Below are positions 55,797-64,000 of a stretch of 64,000 nucleotides of DNA, piece after piece. The notes beneath the pieces were generated by a model. That model did no database searches, was not told where the DNA came from, and saw nothing but the letters and a program-made list of their open reading frames with translations. Each line of letters begins with the position of its first letter. The stretch's first letter is position 1. This stretch comes from Paraburkholderia sp. IMGN_8 (GTDB taxonomy: Bacteria > Pseudomonadota > Gammaproteobacteria > Burkholderiales > Burkholderiaceae). The DNA is taken from NCBI RefSeq assembly GCF_038050405.1, contig NZ_CP150900.1, positions 3,782,001 through 3,846,000 on the forward strand, written 5' to 3'. The position numbers and the translations under genes are program-made.

Positions 55797-56345
55797 ATGA
55801 CGGTTGCTTATCTCGGCCTCGGCGCGAATCTCGGGGACGCGCGCCAGACCCTGAAAGACGCGGTGGTGTGCCTCGCACAACAGCACACCATTACCGTGCT
55901 CGCCAAGTCGAGCTTCTATCGCACTGCCCCGATCGACGCGGGCGGCGACGACTATTACAACTGCGTCGTGAAGGTCGATACGACGCTCCCCGTGCGCCAT
56001 CTGCTCGCGCTGTGCCACAAGATCGAGCATCAGTTCGGCCGTGAGCGGCCGTTTCGCAATGCACCGCGCACGCTGGATCTGGACATCCTGCTATACGGCG
56101 ATCAATCGATCGACGAAGCCGATCTGATCGTGCCGCATCCGCGTCTGATCGAGCGCGCTTTTGCACTCGTGCCGCTCGTCGAAATCGATGCGGCGTTGAT
56201 CATCCCGCAGCATGGCCGCGCCGATGCGCTGCTCGGCAGCGTTGCCGATCAACGTATCGAAAAGGTCAAATCGCCCTGTCAGTGCCCGATGCTCAATGCA
56301 ATGGCTGCCGGCGCCGGCACCGCGGACAAGGGCCATTGCGAATGA
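55797..56345 (+). CDS. folK: 2-amino-4-hydroxy-6-hydroxymethyldihydropteridine pyrophosphokinase
   Basis: A 182-residue HPPK, folate synthesis. The typical pieces are AYLGLGANLGDARQTL, SSFYRTAPID, FGRERPFRNAPRTLDLDIL with the ATP- and Mg-binding Asp pair, and IVPHPRLIERAFAL. Slightly longer than E. coli FolK (159) because of an extra C-terminal tail. Overlaps the next gene by 4 bp (ATGA). Confidence 0.95.
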   Translation: MTVAYLGLGANLGDARQTLKDAVVCLAQQHTITVLAKSSFYRTAPIDAGGDDYYNCVVKVDTTLPVRHLLALCHKIEHQFGRERPFRNAPRTLDLDILLYGDQSIDEADLIVPHPRLIERAFALVPLVEIDAALIIPQHGRADALLGSVADQRIEKVKSPCQCPMLNAMAAGAGTADKGHCE

Positions 56346-57022
56346 ACACGCCGCCGCTCACCGTCACCCCGCCGCACTTGCGTCCGCCAGTCGGCTATAT
56401 CGCGATTGAAGGACCGATCGGCGTCGGCAAAACGTCGCTCGCGCGGCGCCTGGCCCAGCGCTGGTCGATGCACGAACTGTTCGAGCGGCCGCAGGACAAT
56501 CCCTTTCTTGAACGCTTTTATCGCGACACCGCGCGTTATGCGCTGCCCGCACAATTGCATTTCGCATTGCAACGCGCGCAACAGGCGCAAGAAGTTGCCG
56601 CGGTGCATCTGTCCGGCACGCCGCTGATCGCCGATTTCATGACGCAGAAGAACGACATCTTCGCGCGCCTGACGTTACAGGAAGACGAGTGGCAGCTGTA
56701 CCGCGCCCTCGCCGCTCGGATCGACGTGAGTGCGCCGGCGCCGGATTTCGTCGTCTATCTGCAAGCAAGTCCTGAGGTGCTGTTCGCACGCATTCAGAAG
56801 CGCGCAGTGCCGATGGAATTGCAGATCTCCGATGCTTACCTGCGCGCGCTGTGCGATGCTTACAACGAGTTTTTCTATCACTACGACCGCACGCCGGTGC
56901 TGACGGTCAACGCTGAACATCTGAATCCGCTCGACTCGGACGCGGACCTTGCGCTACTCGCAGAGCGCATCGAAACCATGCGCGGCCGCAAGGAATTCTT
57001 TGTCAAAGGCACGTCGCTGTAA
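56342..57022 (+). CDS. Deoxynucleoside kinase (dGK/dCK/TK2 family)
   Basis: A 226-residue kinase. P-loop GPIGVGKTS at residues 24-32, followed by QDNPFLERFYRD (compare ENPFLEKFY of this family) and IADFMTQKNDIFARLTL, which contains the DF(x) substrate-binding motif. The LID-like RIQKRAVPMELQI is basic. It probably phosphorylates deoxyadenosine or deoxyguanosine. The ATG at 56342 overlaps the folK stop; panB follows after 39 bp. The folK-dNK-panB order is common in beta-proteobacteria. Confidence 0.9.
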   Translation: MNTPPLTVTPPHLRPPVGYIAIEGPIGVGKTSLARRLAQRWSMHELFERPQDNPFLERFYRDTARYALPAQLHFALQRAQQAQEVAAVHLSGTPLIADFMTQKNDIFARLTLQEDEWQLYRALAARIDVSAPAPDFVVYLQASPEVLFARIQKRAVPMELQISDAYLRALCDAYNEFFYHYDRTPVLTVNAEHLNPLDSDADLALLAERIETMRGRKEFFVKGTSL

Positions 57023-57061
57023 GCAGCACGGCCTCCTCTTCTTTCCCAACGGATTTTCCCC

Positions 57062-57877
57062 ATGACCTATTTGCAGGAAGCGAGCCGGAACGCCATCACC
57101 GTGCCGAAACTGCAGGCGATGCGCGATGCCGGCGAGAAAATCGCCATGCTCACCTGTTACGACGCGAGCTTCGCCGCGTTGCTGGATCGCGCAGGCGTCG
57201 ACGTGCTGTTGATCGGCGACTCGCTCGGCAACGTGCTGCAAGGCCAGACGACCACCCTGCCGGTCTCGCTCGCGGACATCGCGTATCACACGGCGAGCGT
57301 GGCGCGGGCGCGGCCGTCGGCGTTAGTGGTCGCCGACCTGCCGTTCGGCACCTATGGCACGCCGGAGGATGCCTTCAGAAGCTCGGTGGAATTGATGCGC
57401 GCGGGCGCGCAGATGGTGAAGCTCGAAGGCGGCGAATGGCTCGCGGACACGGTGCGCTTTCTGGTCGAGCGTTCGATTCCGGTATGCGCGCACGTCGGCC
57501 TCACGCCGCAGTCGGTACACGCGTTTGGCGGCTTCAAGGTGCAAGGCAAAACCGAAGCGGGCGCGAGCCAGTTGCTGCGCGATTCGCTCGCCGTGCAGGA
57601 CGCCGGCGCGCAACTGATCGTGATGGAAGCGATTCCGACACTGCTGGCGAGCGAAGTCACGAAGCAACTGCGGATTCCGACGATCGGCATCGGCGCCGGA
57701 TTGGACTGCTCGGGTCAGGTGCTGGTGCTGCACGACATGCTGGGGATTTTCCCCGGCAAGCGGCCGCGCTTCGTGAAGGATTTCATGCAGGGGCAACCGA
57801 GCATTCTGGCTGCGATTGAGGCGTACGTGCGGGCGGTAAAGGACGGCTCGTTTCCCGGGCCGGAACACACGTTCTGA
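57062..57877 (+). CDS. panB: 3-methyl-2-oxobutanoate hydroxymethyltransferase
   Basis: A 271-residue enzyme of pantothenate synthesis; it makes ketopantoate using methylene-tetrahydrofolate. Landmarks: [32 protein letters not shown] with the Mg-binding Asp, [31 protein letters not shown], and [20 protein letters not shown]. panC and panD are not adjacent. It ends the folK-dNK-panB chain. Confidence 0.96.
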   Translation: MTYLQEASRNAITVPKLQAMRDAGEKIAMLTCYDASFAALLDRAGVDVLLIGDSLGNVLQGQTTTLPVSLADIAYHTASVARARPSALVVADLPFGTYGTPEDAFRSSVELMRAGAQMVKLEGGEWLADTVRFLVERSIPVCAHVGLTPQSVHAFGGFKVQGKTEAGASQLLRDSLAVQDAGAQLIVMEAIPTLLASEVTKQLRIPTIGIGAGLDCSGQVLVLHDMLGIFPGKRPRFVKDFMQGQPSILAAIEAYVRAVKDGSFPGPEHTF

Positions 57878-58205
57878 CCGCCTCAACAGGGAATCGGACT
57901 AATCTGACACATTTTCACTCGTTTTGAGAATAGTCCGATATCGCATCAAATCCTGGTCGTCTATCTTCGTCTACCTGTTTACGCGGCTCCGCCGCCAGCC
58001 GATGAGAGATGACCATGAGCCCCTTTTGCCTGATTGACGTAGCGGAAATCCGCGAGCACGCCACCGCATCGCATGACGTGCGTGAATCCATATGGCACGC
58101 ACGCCTGACTGACTGGATGACCCGATTGCTGCACGTTCGCCAGCGCTAGGGCGCTGCGGGAGCACGCACCGTTACAACGCTGGCAGCGCGCAGTCCGCTG
58201 CCCAG
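57878..58205. other. Intergenic region between panB and the pabB-pabC fusion
   Basis: 328 bp. More AT-rich at 57895-57965, which could be a promoter. It contains one short reading frame listed next, and no obvious terminator. Confidence 0.35.
58015..58149 (+). CDS. Possible small protein of 44 residues
   Basis: ATG 58015 to TAG 58149, preceded by GAGAGATG-type sequence with a purine-rich AGAGA seven nt upstream. The peptide begins MSPFCLIDVAEIREH and ends LLHVRQR, with a Trp-rich centre (SIWHARLTDWMTRLL), amphipathic and not Ala/Arg-rich as random frames are here. An AT-rich promoter-like stretch lies 50-110 bp upstream. I do not recognise it; evidence is only composition and position. Confidence 0.35.
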   Translation: MSPFCLIDVAEIREHATASHDVRESIWHARLTDWMTRLLHVRQR

Positions 58206-60092
58206 TCAGTCCTTAAGCTTTGCCGGTACCGCACCTCGCAGTGCATTGCACAACAGAAGCGCCTCGGCGTTCTGCACGTCGGTTAGAGTCAGCACACGCT
58301 CAGTGGCGTGAAGGTCGGCGTCCTCGAGCAGCATACCCCGCATGATCCCGGGCAATACGCCCGACTCTAGCGGCGGCGTCCACCAGCGTCCCGTCACCTT
58401 CACAAACACATTCGACCGACCGCCTTCGGTCAACTCGCCTCGCTCGTTGAAGAACAGCGTGTCGAATGCGCCTTTCGCCTCAGCTTCGCGCCAGCCGCGA
58501 TCGTATTCCGCGCGACGGGTGGTTTTGTGACGCAGCAGCGGATCATTCGCGTCGGTTGCGGTAAAACCGTGGTCAGCCGCCAGCAGCACGAGGACAGTTG
58601 GCTCGGCTAGCGGCGCCAGTACTGCGGCGGTTATTTGCGCCGTTCCGCTTTTGTTCAGTGCAAGACGCACGCGGTGCGGCGTTTGCTTCGACAGCGCCGC
58701 GCATTTCTCCGCGAGCGACGTGCGGATTTCGTTCTCTTCGAATTTGAAGCCCAGCGTCGCGGCGCTGGCTGAGAGCCGTGCGAGATGGCGCGAGAGGTGC
58801 CGCACACCGTCCTCCCGGGTCGCGTACATCGTTTCGAACAGTTCGAAACCCGGCTCGGCGCCGGTCAGAAAACGGGCCTTCAATTGGCACTCCGCATATT
58901 CGTCGGCAGCGACGCTATCGAGCACGATACCCGCGCCGACGCCCATCGTGCCATGGCGCTCGCCTTCCCGGGTGGCAGCATTCAACGTCAGCGTACGGAT
59001 CGCGACCGACAGGCAGAAGTCGCCGCAGGCGCTATCGCTCGCATTGGCGGCAGGTGCATCGAGCCAGCCGATCGCGCCCGTGTAGAGACCACGCGGCGTG
59101 CTTTCGAGCGCGTCGATCAATTGCATCGTGCGATGCTTCGGCGCGCCGGTAATCGAGCCGCACGGAAACAGCGCTCGTATGACGTCGGCAAACGACGTGC
59201 GCGCGCGCAATGTCGCTTGCACGGTCGATGTCATCTGCCACACCGACGCATAAGGTTCGACCGAAAACAGCACGGGCACACTGACCGAGCCTGTCTGCGC
59301 CACGCGTGACAGATCGTTGCGCAACAGATCGACGATCATCACGTTTTCAGCGCGGTTTTTCGGATCGTTGGCGAGGAACTCGGCAGTGTGCCGGTCCTCC
59401 GCCGGATCATCCGAGCGCGGCGCCGTGCCTTTCATCGGCCGGGCGCGCAGCGTGGCGCCCTCCTTCTGGATGAACAATTCCGGCGAACACGACAGCACCC
59501 AGTCGTCGCCCGGCAACGCGATCAGCGCGCCGTACCGCACCGGCTGACGGGCTCTCAAGCGCCGATAGAGTGCCGTTGGCGAGCCAAATACATCGAAACC
59601 AAGCCGATACGTGTAGTTGACCTGATAGGAATCGCCCGCACGCAGGGCGGCATGAATGGCATCGATCGCTTCATTGAATTGCGGTGGGTCGACGCTCTCA
59701 CGAACGTTCGCTGTACCTGCCACCGACGCCTCGGCCGCGCCACCGTCAAGCTGCACGAGCCACGCGTCGGCCTCCTCGCGCGACAGCTTCGCGCAACGCT
59801 CGAACAATAAAAAACGCAGCGTGGCATCGCTACGCTGCGTTTTTTTCAATCCCCAACTGAGGACATCCCCAAGGGCGAGATTCCGGCCGAACTCATAGTC
59901 GGCGAGCACAACTGCATGCAAGCCACGCTGCGTTTCCGCGGCCACGGCTTCACACACTGCTTCAAGTTGCGCGGCGCTCGTACAAACCCGCTCATGCGCA
60001 AAACCCGTGTACAGACGACTCGAACGGCGCGCCGCCGTCGCATCGCAATCGTCGAGCAATGCGAAAACTACGCCGCGCTCATCTGCCGTCAT
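58206..60092 (-). CDS. pabB: Aminodeoxychorismate synthase component I fused to 4-amino-4-deoxychorismate lyase
   Basis: A 628-residue fusion. Residues 1 to about 385 are a PabB/TrpE-type chorismate-binding enzyme (GDSYQVNYTYRLGFD, RPMKGTAPRS, EFLANDPKNRAENVMIVDLL, FPCGSITGAPK, and DFCLSVAIRTL). Residues about 400-628 are a class IV PLP aminotransferase-fold lyase, PabC (FELFETMYATREDGV, RRAEYDRGWREAEAKG with the PLP Lys region changed, TEGGRSNVFVK, GVLPGIMRGMLLE). Together they make p-aminobenzoate for folate, with glutaminase PabA supplied elsewhere. I chose ATG 60092; a TTG at 60104 is upstream. Downstream of dnaJ by about 25 bp. Confidence 0.92.
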   Translation of the reverse strand: MTADERGVVFALLDDCDATAARRSSRLYTGFAHERVCTSAAQLEAVCEAVAAETQRGLHAVVLADYEFGRNLALGDVLSWGLKKTQRSDATLRFLLFERCAKLSREEADAWLVQLDGGAAEASVAGTANVRESVDPPQFNEAIDAIHAALRAGDSYQVNYTYRLGFDVFGSPTALYRRLRARQPVRYGALIALPGDDWVLSCSPELFIQKEGATLRARPMKGTAPRSDDPAEDRHTAEFLANDPKNRAENVMIVDLLRNDLSRVAQTGSVSVPVLFSVEPYASVWQMTSTVQATLRARTSFADVIRALFPCGSITGAPKHRTMQLIDALESTPRGLYTGAIGWLDAPAANASDSACGDFCLSVAIRTLTLNAATREGERHGTMGVGAGIVLDSVAADEYAECQLKARFLTGAEPGFELFETMYATREDGVRHLSRHLARLSASAATLGFKFEENEIRTSLAEKCAALSKQTPHRVRLALNKSGTAQITAAVLAPLAEPTVLVLLAADHGFTATDANDPLLRHKTTRRAEYDRGWREAEAKGAFDTLFFNERGELTEGGRSNVFVKVTGRWWTPPLESGVLPGIMRGMLLEDADLHATERVLTLTDVQNAEALLLCNALRGAVPAKLKD

Positions 60093-60117
60093 GCTTACCG
60101 CCAACTTCGAACCGCCA

Positions 60118-61260
60118 TTAATCGAAGAAGCTCTTCACCCGGTCGAACCAGCTCTTGCTTTGCGGGCTATGCCGAGCGCCGCCTTCCACCAGCGCCTTCT
60201 CGAACTGCTGAAGCAACTCGCGCTGCGACTCGGTGAGCTTGACCGGCGTTTCGACTTGCACGTGCACGTACAGATCACCGGCAATGCTCGAACGCAGCCC
60301 CTTGATGCCCTTGCCACGCAGACGGAACGTTTTGCCCGACTGCGTGCCATCCGGCACCGTGAAGCTGGCGCGGCCGGCAAGCGTCGGCACTTCGATCTCG
60401 CCGCCGAGGGCCGCCGTCGTGAACGGAATCGGCATCTGGCAATGCAGATCGTCGCCGTCGCGCTCGAACACCGAGTGCTGCTTGATATGGATCTCGACGT
60501 ACAGATCGCCCGACGGACCGCCATTGATGCCCGGCTCGCCGTTGCCGGCCGAGCGGATGCGCATGCCGTCGTCGATACCTGCCGGGATCTTCACTTCCAG
60601 CGTCTTGGTTTCCTTCACCTTACCCGCGCCGTGGCAATGCGCGCACGGTTCAGGAATGTAGGTGCCAGTGCCGTGACACTTCGGGCAAGTCTGCTGGATG
60701 CTGAAAAAGCCCTGCGACATCCGCACCGAACCCGAACCGCTACAGGTCGGGCAAGTTTCCGGCTTGGTGCCGGGCTTGGCGCCCGAACCGTGACAGATTT
60801 CGCACGATACCCAGCTCGGCACGCGAATCTGCGTGTCGTAGCCGTGCGCGGCCTGTTCCAGCGTAATTTCCATGCTGTAGCGCAGATCGGCGCCGCGATA
60901 CACCTGCGGGCCCGCGCGACCGCCACCGCCGCGTGCGGCGCCGCCGGCCGCCTGGCCGAAGATGTCGCCGAAAATATCGCCGAACGCATCGGCAAAGCCG
61001 CCGAAGCCTTGCGCACCGGCTCCGCCCATATTCGGATCGACGCCCGCGTGGCCGTACTGGTCGTACGCAGCACGTTTTTGCGAGTCCGACAGCATTTCAT
61101 AGGCTTCCTTCACCTCTTTGAAATGCCCTTCCGAATCCTTGTTGCCCGGATTGCGGTCGGGGTGGTGCTTCATCGCAAGCTTGCGATAAGCCTTCTTGAT
61201 TTCGTCGTCGCTCGCGTTCTTTGCGACGCCCAGAACCTCGTAGTAATCCCGTTTCGCCAT
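60118..61260 (-). CDS. dnaJ: Chaperone protein DnaJ
   Basis: A 380-residue type I Hsp40. J domain (1-70) with HPD at 33-35, a Gly/Phe region (about 79-118), four CxxCxGxG zinc motifs at 153-160, 170-177, 192-199 and 206-213, and the C-terminal peptide-binding domain. It stimulates DnaK ATPase and hands over substrates. Located 267 bp after dnaK with a hairpin between the two. Confidence 0.97.
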   Translation of the reverse strand: MAKRDYYEVLGVAKNASDDEIKKAYRKLAMKHHPDRNPGNKDSEGHFKEVKEAYEMLSDSQKRAAYDQYGHAGVDPNMGGAGAQGFGGFADAFGDIFGDIFGQAAGGAARGGGGRAGPQVYRGADLRYSMEITLEQAAHGYDTQIRVPSWVSCEICHGSGAKPGTKPETCPTCSGSGSVRMSQGFFSIQQTCPKCHGTGTYIPEPCAHCHGAGKVKETKTLEVKIPAGIDDGMRIRSAGNGEPGINGGPSGDLYVEIHIKQHSVFERDGDDLHCQMPIPFTTAALGGEIEVPTLAGRASFTVPDGTQSGKTFRLRGKGIKGLRSSIAGDLYVHVQVETPVKLTESQRELLQQFEKALVEGGARHSPQSKSWFDRVKSFFD

Positions 61261-61478
61261 ATCGGTTCAACACCACTCGCGCAATGCGGCGCGGCGGCTC
61301 CTCTTGAATGCTGGAGTCTCACGACTCGTCCGGCCGTTGTTCACCCCGCTTTTAAGCGGCTTAAACAACGCCCTCCATAAAACAAATGTGCCCGGAGAGC
61401 CCAAAAGGCTCGCCAGGCGCGATAACCGCTCTTGCACGTTCATGTCGCCCGAACGGGCGCATTCCCTTGTGCAGCCGG

Positions 61479-61502
61479 GCCGCACACATCGCTGTGTGCG
61501 GC
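61479..61502. terminator. Ten-bp perfect hairpin between dnaK and dnaJ
   Basis: GCCGCACACA-TCGC-TGTGTGCGGC, 25 nt after the dnaK stop codon on the minus strand. On that strand no T-run follows, so it may act as a partial terminator or a 3'-end stabiliser that keeps dnaJ below dnaK. On the plus strand it is followed by TTTA. Confidence 0.55.
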
Positions 61503-61527
61503 TTTACGGTCGAAATGCGACCTGGCT

Positions 61528-63483
61528 TTAGTCCTTCTTCACTTCCTTGAACTCGGCGTCGACAACGTCGTCCTGCTGCTGGTGGCTTGCGCCACCAGCC
61601 GATGCGCCCGCACCTGCCGCACCCGCTGCCGCAGCTTCGGCACCTTGCGCAGCCTGCATGTCGGCGTACATTTTCTCGCCCATCTTCTGCGAGGCGGTCG
61701 CCACCACTTCGATCTTGGCTTCGATCGCGGCCTTGTCGCTCGAACCGCTCTTCAGCGTTTCTTCGAGGTCCTTCAGCGCGGCTTCGATCTTGTCCTTCTC
61801 GCCGGCTTCCAGCTTGTCGCCGTATTCGGCGAGCGCCTTCTTCGTGCTGTGGACCAGCGCGTCGCCCTGGTTGCGGGCATCGGCCAACTCACGCAGCTTG
61901 TGATCTTCTTCCGCGTTCGCTTCGGCGTCCTTCACCATCTTTTCGATTTCGGCTTCGGACAGACCCGAGTTCGCCTTGATCGTGATGCGGTTTTCCTTGC
62001 CAGTTGCCTTGTCTTTCGCGCCGACGTGCAGAATACCGTTCGCGTCGATGTCGAAGCTCACTTCGATCTGCGGCGTGCCGCGCGGTGCCGGCGGAATGCC
62101 TTCGAGGTTGAACTCGCCCAGCAGCTTGTTGCCGGCCGCCATTTCGCGTTCGCCCTGGAACACCTTGATCGTCACGGCGCTCTGATTGTCGTCAGCCGTC
62201 GAGTAGACCTGCGCGTGCTTGGTCGGGATCGTGGTGTTCTTGTTGATCATCTTCGTCATCACGCCGCCGAGCGTTTCGATGCCGAGCGACAACGGGGTCA
62301 CGTCGAGCAGCAGAACGTCCTTGCGGTCGCCCGACAGAACCTGACCTTGGATCGCGGCGCCAACGGCTACGGCTTCGTCCGGGTTCACGTCACGGCGCGG
62401 ATCCTTGCCGAAGAATTCCTTAACCTTTTCCTGCACCTTCGGCATACGGGTCATACCGCCGACCAGAATCACGTCGTCGATTTCGCCGACCTTCACGCCT
62501 GCGTCCTTGATCGCCACGCGGCACGGTTCGATCGTGCGTTCGATCAGTTCTTCAACCAGCGCTTCCAGCTTCGCACGCGTGATTTTCAGGTTCAAGTGCT
62601 TCGGACCCGACGCGTCGGCCGTGATGTACGGCAGGTTGATTTCGGTTTGCTGGCTCGACGACAGCTCGATCTTCGCCTTTTCAGCCGATTCCTTCAGGCG
62701 TTGCAGCGCGAGCACGTCTTTCGACAGATCGACACCTTGTTCCTTCTTGAACTCGCCGATGATGTAATCGATGATGCGTTGGTCGAAGTCTTCACCGCCC
62801 AGGAACGTATCGCCGTTCGTGGACAGCACTTCGAACTGCATTTCACCGTCGACGTCGGCGATTTCGATGATCGAAATGTCGAAGGTGCCGCCACCCAGGT
62901 CATACACCGCGATCTTGCGGTCACCCTTTTCGGCCTTGTCGAGACCGAACGCGAGCGCAGCGGCGGTCGGTTCGTTGATGATCCGCTTCACTTCCAGACC
63001 GGCGATGCGGCCGGCGTCTTTGGTAGCCTGGCGCTGGCTGTCGTTGAAGTACGCGGGAACCGTGATCACAGCTTCGGTGACCGGCTCGCCGAGGTAGTCT
63101 TCAGCGGTCTTCTTCATCTTGCGCAGCACTTCCGCCGAGATTTGCGGCGGAGCCAGTTTGTCGTCGCGCACCTGGACCCATGCGTCGCCGTTGTCGGCCT
63201 TCATGATCTTGTACGGCATCAGACCGATGTCTTTCTGCACTTCCTTTTCTTCGAAGCGGCGGCCGATCAGGCGCTTGATTGCGTACAGCGTGTTCTTCGG
63301 GTTCGTAACCGACTGACGCTTGGCAGGCGCGCCGACGAGAATCTCGCCGTCTTCCATGTAAGCGATGATCGACGGCGTGGTGCGCGCGCCTTCCGAATTC
63401 TCGATCACCTTGACCGAATTGCCTTCCATGATCGCCACGCACGAGTTGGTCGTGCCGAGGTCGATGCCGATGATTTTGCCCAT
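61528..63483 (-). CDS. dnaK: Chaperone protein DnaK (Hsp70)
   Basis: A 651-residue Hsp70. The nucleotide-binding domain starts with [20 protein letters not shown], then [18 protein letters not shown] phosphate loop ([14 protein letters not shown]) and [14 protein letters not shown]. The substrate-binding domain has [18 protein letters not shown]. The C-terminal tail is Ala/Gly-rich and ends in [15 protein letters not shown] 63483 follows AGGAG; a longer frame to 63549 is not real. A sigma32-type promoter lies upstream. Confidence 0.98.
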   Translation of the reverse strand: MGKIIGIDLGTTNSCVAIMEGNSVKVIENSEGARTTPSIIAYMEDGEILVGAPAKRQSVTNPKNTLYAIKRLIGRRFEEKEVQKDIGLMPYKIMKADNGDAWVQVRDDKLAPPQISAEVLRKMKKTAEDYLGEPVTEAVITVPAYFNDSQRQATKDAGRIAGLEVKRIINEPTAAALAFGLDKAEKGDRKIAVYDLGGGTFDISIIEIADVDGEMQFEVLSTNGDTFLGGEDFDQRIIDYIIGEFKKEQGVDLSKDVLALQRLKESAEKAKIELSSSQQTEINLPYITADASGPKHLNLKITRAKLEALVEELIERTIEPCRVAIKDAGVKVGEIDDVILVGGMTRMPKVQEKVKEFFGKDPRRDVNPDEAVAVGAAIQGQVLSGDRKDVLLLDVTPLSLGIETLGGVMTKMINKNTTIPTKHAQVYSTADDNQSAVTIKVFQGEREMAAGNKLLGEFNLEGIPPAPRGTPQIEVSFDIDANGILHVGAKDKATGKENRITIKANSGLSEAEIEKMVKDAEANAEEDHKLRELADARNQGDALVHSTKKALAEYGDKLEAGEKDKIEAALKDLEETLKSGSSDKAAIEAKIEVVATASQKMGEKMYADMQAAQGAEAAAAGAAGAGASAGGASHQQQDDVVDAEFKEVKKD

Positions 63484-63575
63484 TTTTACTAATCTCCTGA
63501 CTTTGATCGCTGCGGGAAGCGCCTTTTTGCCCATCTGGCGGTAAGGCACTCCGCCCTCAATTCATACCTGCACTC

Positions 63576-63604
63576 AACATGAGTGCGTCCGCATCGTTTT
63601 CAAG
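63576..63604 (-). promoter_or_regulatory. Sigma32 (heat-shock) promoter of dnaK
   Basis: Reading the minus strand: CTTGAA (63604-63599), a 15-nt spacer, then CTCATGTT (63583-63576), close to the RpoH consensus CTTGAA-N13-15-CCCCATNT. It is about 93 nt upstream of the dnaK ATG. An inverted repeat CCGCATCG/CGATGCGG (63589-63596 and 63615-63622) surrounds the -35 box. No CIRCE element is present. Confidence 0.7.
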
Positions 63605-63635
63605 ACCTCTTTTGCGATGCGGTCTTTAATTTTTT

Positions 63636-64000
63636 TCAATCGCTCGAACTTTTGCCGCTTTTGTCGCTACCTCGCGCACTGCCGCCGGCTGTGGCCGCCC
63701 GGATTTTTTCCCGCGCGGCCGCGACCGCCGCCTCGAACTGCCCAAGGCGGTGCCAGCCGGTTGCCCGGCCGAGCCGCTTGCCACGGTGGAAGAAGAACCA
63801 TGTGGGCACGCCGTGAAGCATGAAGCGACGGCCCAGTTCGCGGTGCTCGTAGACGTTGCTGTGAAACCATCGGAGACCGAGCGCGCGAATCGCGTCCGGC
63901 TGCGTCAGCATCGCCTTCTTCGCGATCTCGCAGTTGAAGCAGTCGAGACCCCAGAAAAACACCACGGCCAGTTCATCCCCGGCCTCGGCCAGCTTGACGT
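63636..64000 (-). CDS. Thioredoxin-like protein (C-terminal part, cut by window edge)
   Basis: At least 121 residues of a thioredoxin-fold protein that continues beyond 64000. The motif FFWGLDCFNCEIAKKAM has a CxxC (Cys-Phe-Asn-Cys) active site, and HGVPTWFFFHRGKRLGRATG contains the conserved cis-proline. The tail is Ala/Ser/Lys-rich. Its place directly upstream of dnaK fits the grpE-trx-dnaK-dnaJ order in Burkholderiales, where grpE would come next. A redox or repair role in heat shock is inferred. Confidence 0.88.
   Translation of the reverse strand, partial: VKLAEAGDELAVVFFWGLDCFNCEIAKKAMLTQPDAIRALGLRWFHSNVYEHRELGRRFMLHGVPTWFFFHRGKRLGRATGWHRLGQFEAAVAAAREKIRAATAGGSARGSDKSGKSSSD

Noticed and set aside
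61432..63492. A 686-codon open frame antisense to dnaK
   Set aside because: A well-known artefact opposite dnaK in GC-rich genomes; no independent evidence.
63484..63635. CIRCE (HrcA) operator upstream of dnaK
   Set aside because: No TTAGCACTC-N9-GAGTGCTAA-like sequence; only GAGTGC single halves are present, and a sigma32 promoter explains heat control.

Overview
The window looks like a piece of a primary chromosome of a Burkholderiales bacterium, most likely Paraburkholderia. The DNA is GC-rich. The gene orders ybgC-tolQRAB-pal-cpoB-tRNA-Lys, thioredoxin-dnaK-dnaJ, hda-HAD-pcnB-folK-dNK-panB and nrdR-glyA are typical of that group. The genus is an inference from gene content and order; no search was run.

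Layout. 1-2252 (minus): xanthine dehydrogenase xdhA and the start of xdhB. 2641-3852: an MFS transporter. 4756-11392 (minus): an aspartate-to-alanine module with two AspT antiporter paralogs, aspartate 4-decarboxylase and a class V aminotransferase. 11.9-19.1 kb: ldhA, an orphan protein, a crotonase, two MFS transporters and a lipoprotein beta-propeller. 19.3-20.5 kb: an IS481-family insertion sequence inside a palindromic repeat. 20.7-24.8 kb (minus): homogentisate degradation (transporter-hmgA-fahA). 25-28.8 kb: a degenerate EAL protein, an IclR regulator divergent from glutaryl-CoA dehydrogenase, and a 1-Cys peroxiredoxin. 29.2-30.6 kb: an ElaB/YqjE-like envelope trio. 30.7-33.6 kb (minus): five minor type IV pilins with overlapping genes. 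33.8-35.8 kb (minus): nrdR and glyA, with glyA preceded by a ZTP (pfl) riboswitch. 36-42.6 kb: a YdfG-like reductase and the Tol-Pal operon, then tRNA-Lys. 42.8-46.2 kb: two unassigned envelope proteins, a small MscS channel and a DedA protein. 46.5-49.5 kb: mutL and miaA. 50.4-57.9 kb: purM, a PerM-like protein, hda, a HAD phosphatase, pcnB, folK, a deoxynucleoside kinase and panB. 58.2-64 kb (minus): a pabB-pabC fusion, dnaJ, dnaK and a truncated thioredoxin-like gene.

The most unusual signal is a family of very long intergenic palindromes (element A about 3.84-4.75 kb, B about 19.08-20.73 kb, C about 49.49-50.43 kb). All three lie between convergent genes and fill the gap from stop codon to stop codon. 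A and C have arms of about 280 bp or more around a shared loop that is present in opposite orientations. B is a loop-less form split at its tip by the insertion sequence. A nested hairpin in the arms shows compensatory changes. The genes running into A and C change base use towards G and T on the sense strand as they approach the repeat. I see no convincing protein in these elements. They could be bidirectional terminators, structured RNA, or mobile palindromes of a REP/BIME type.
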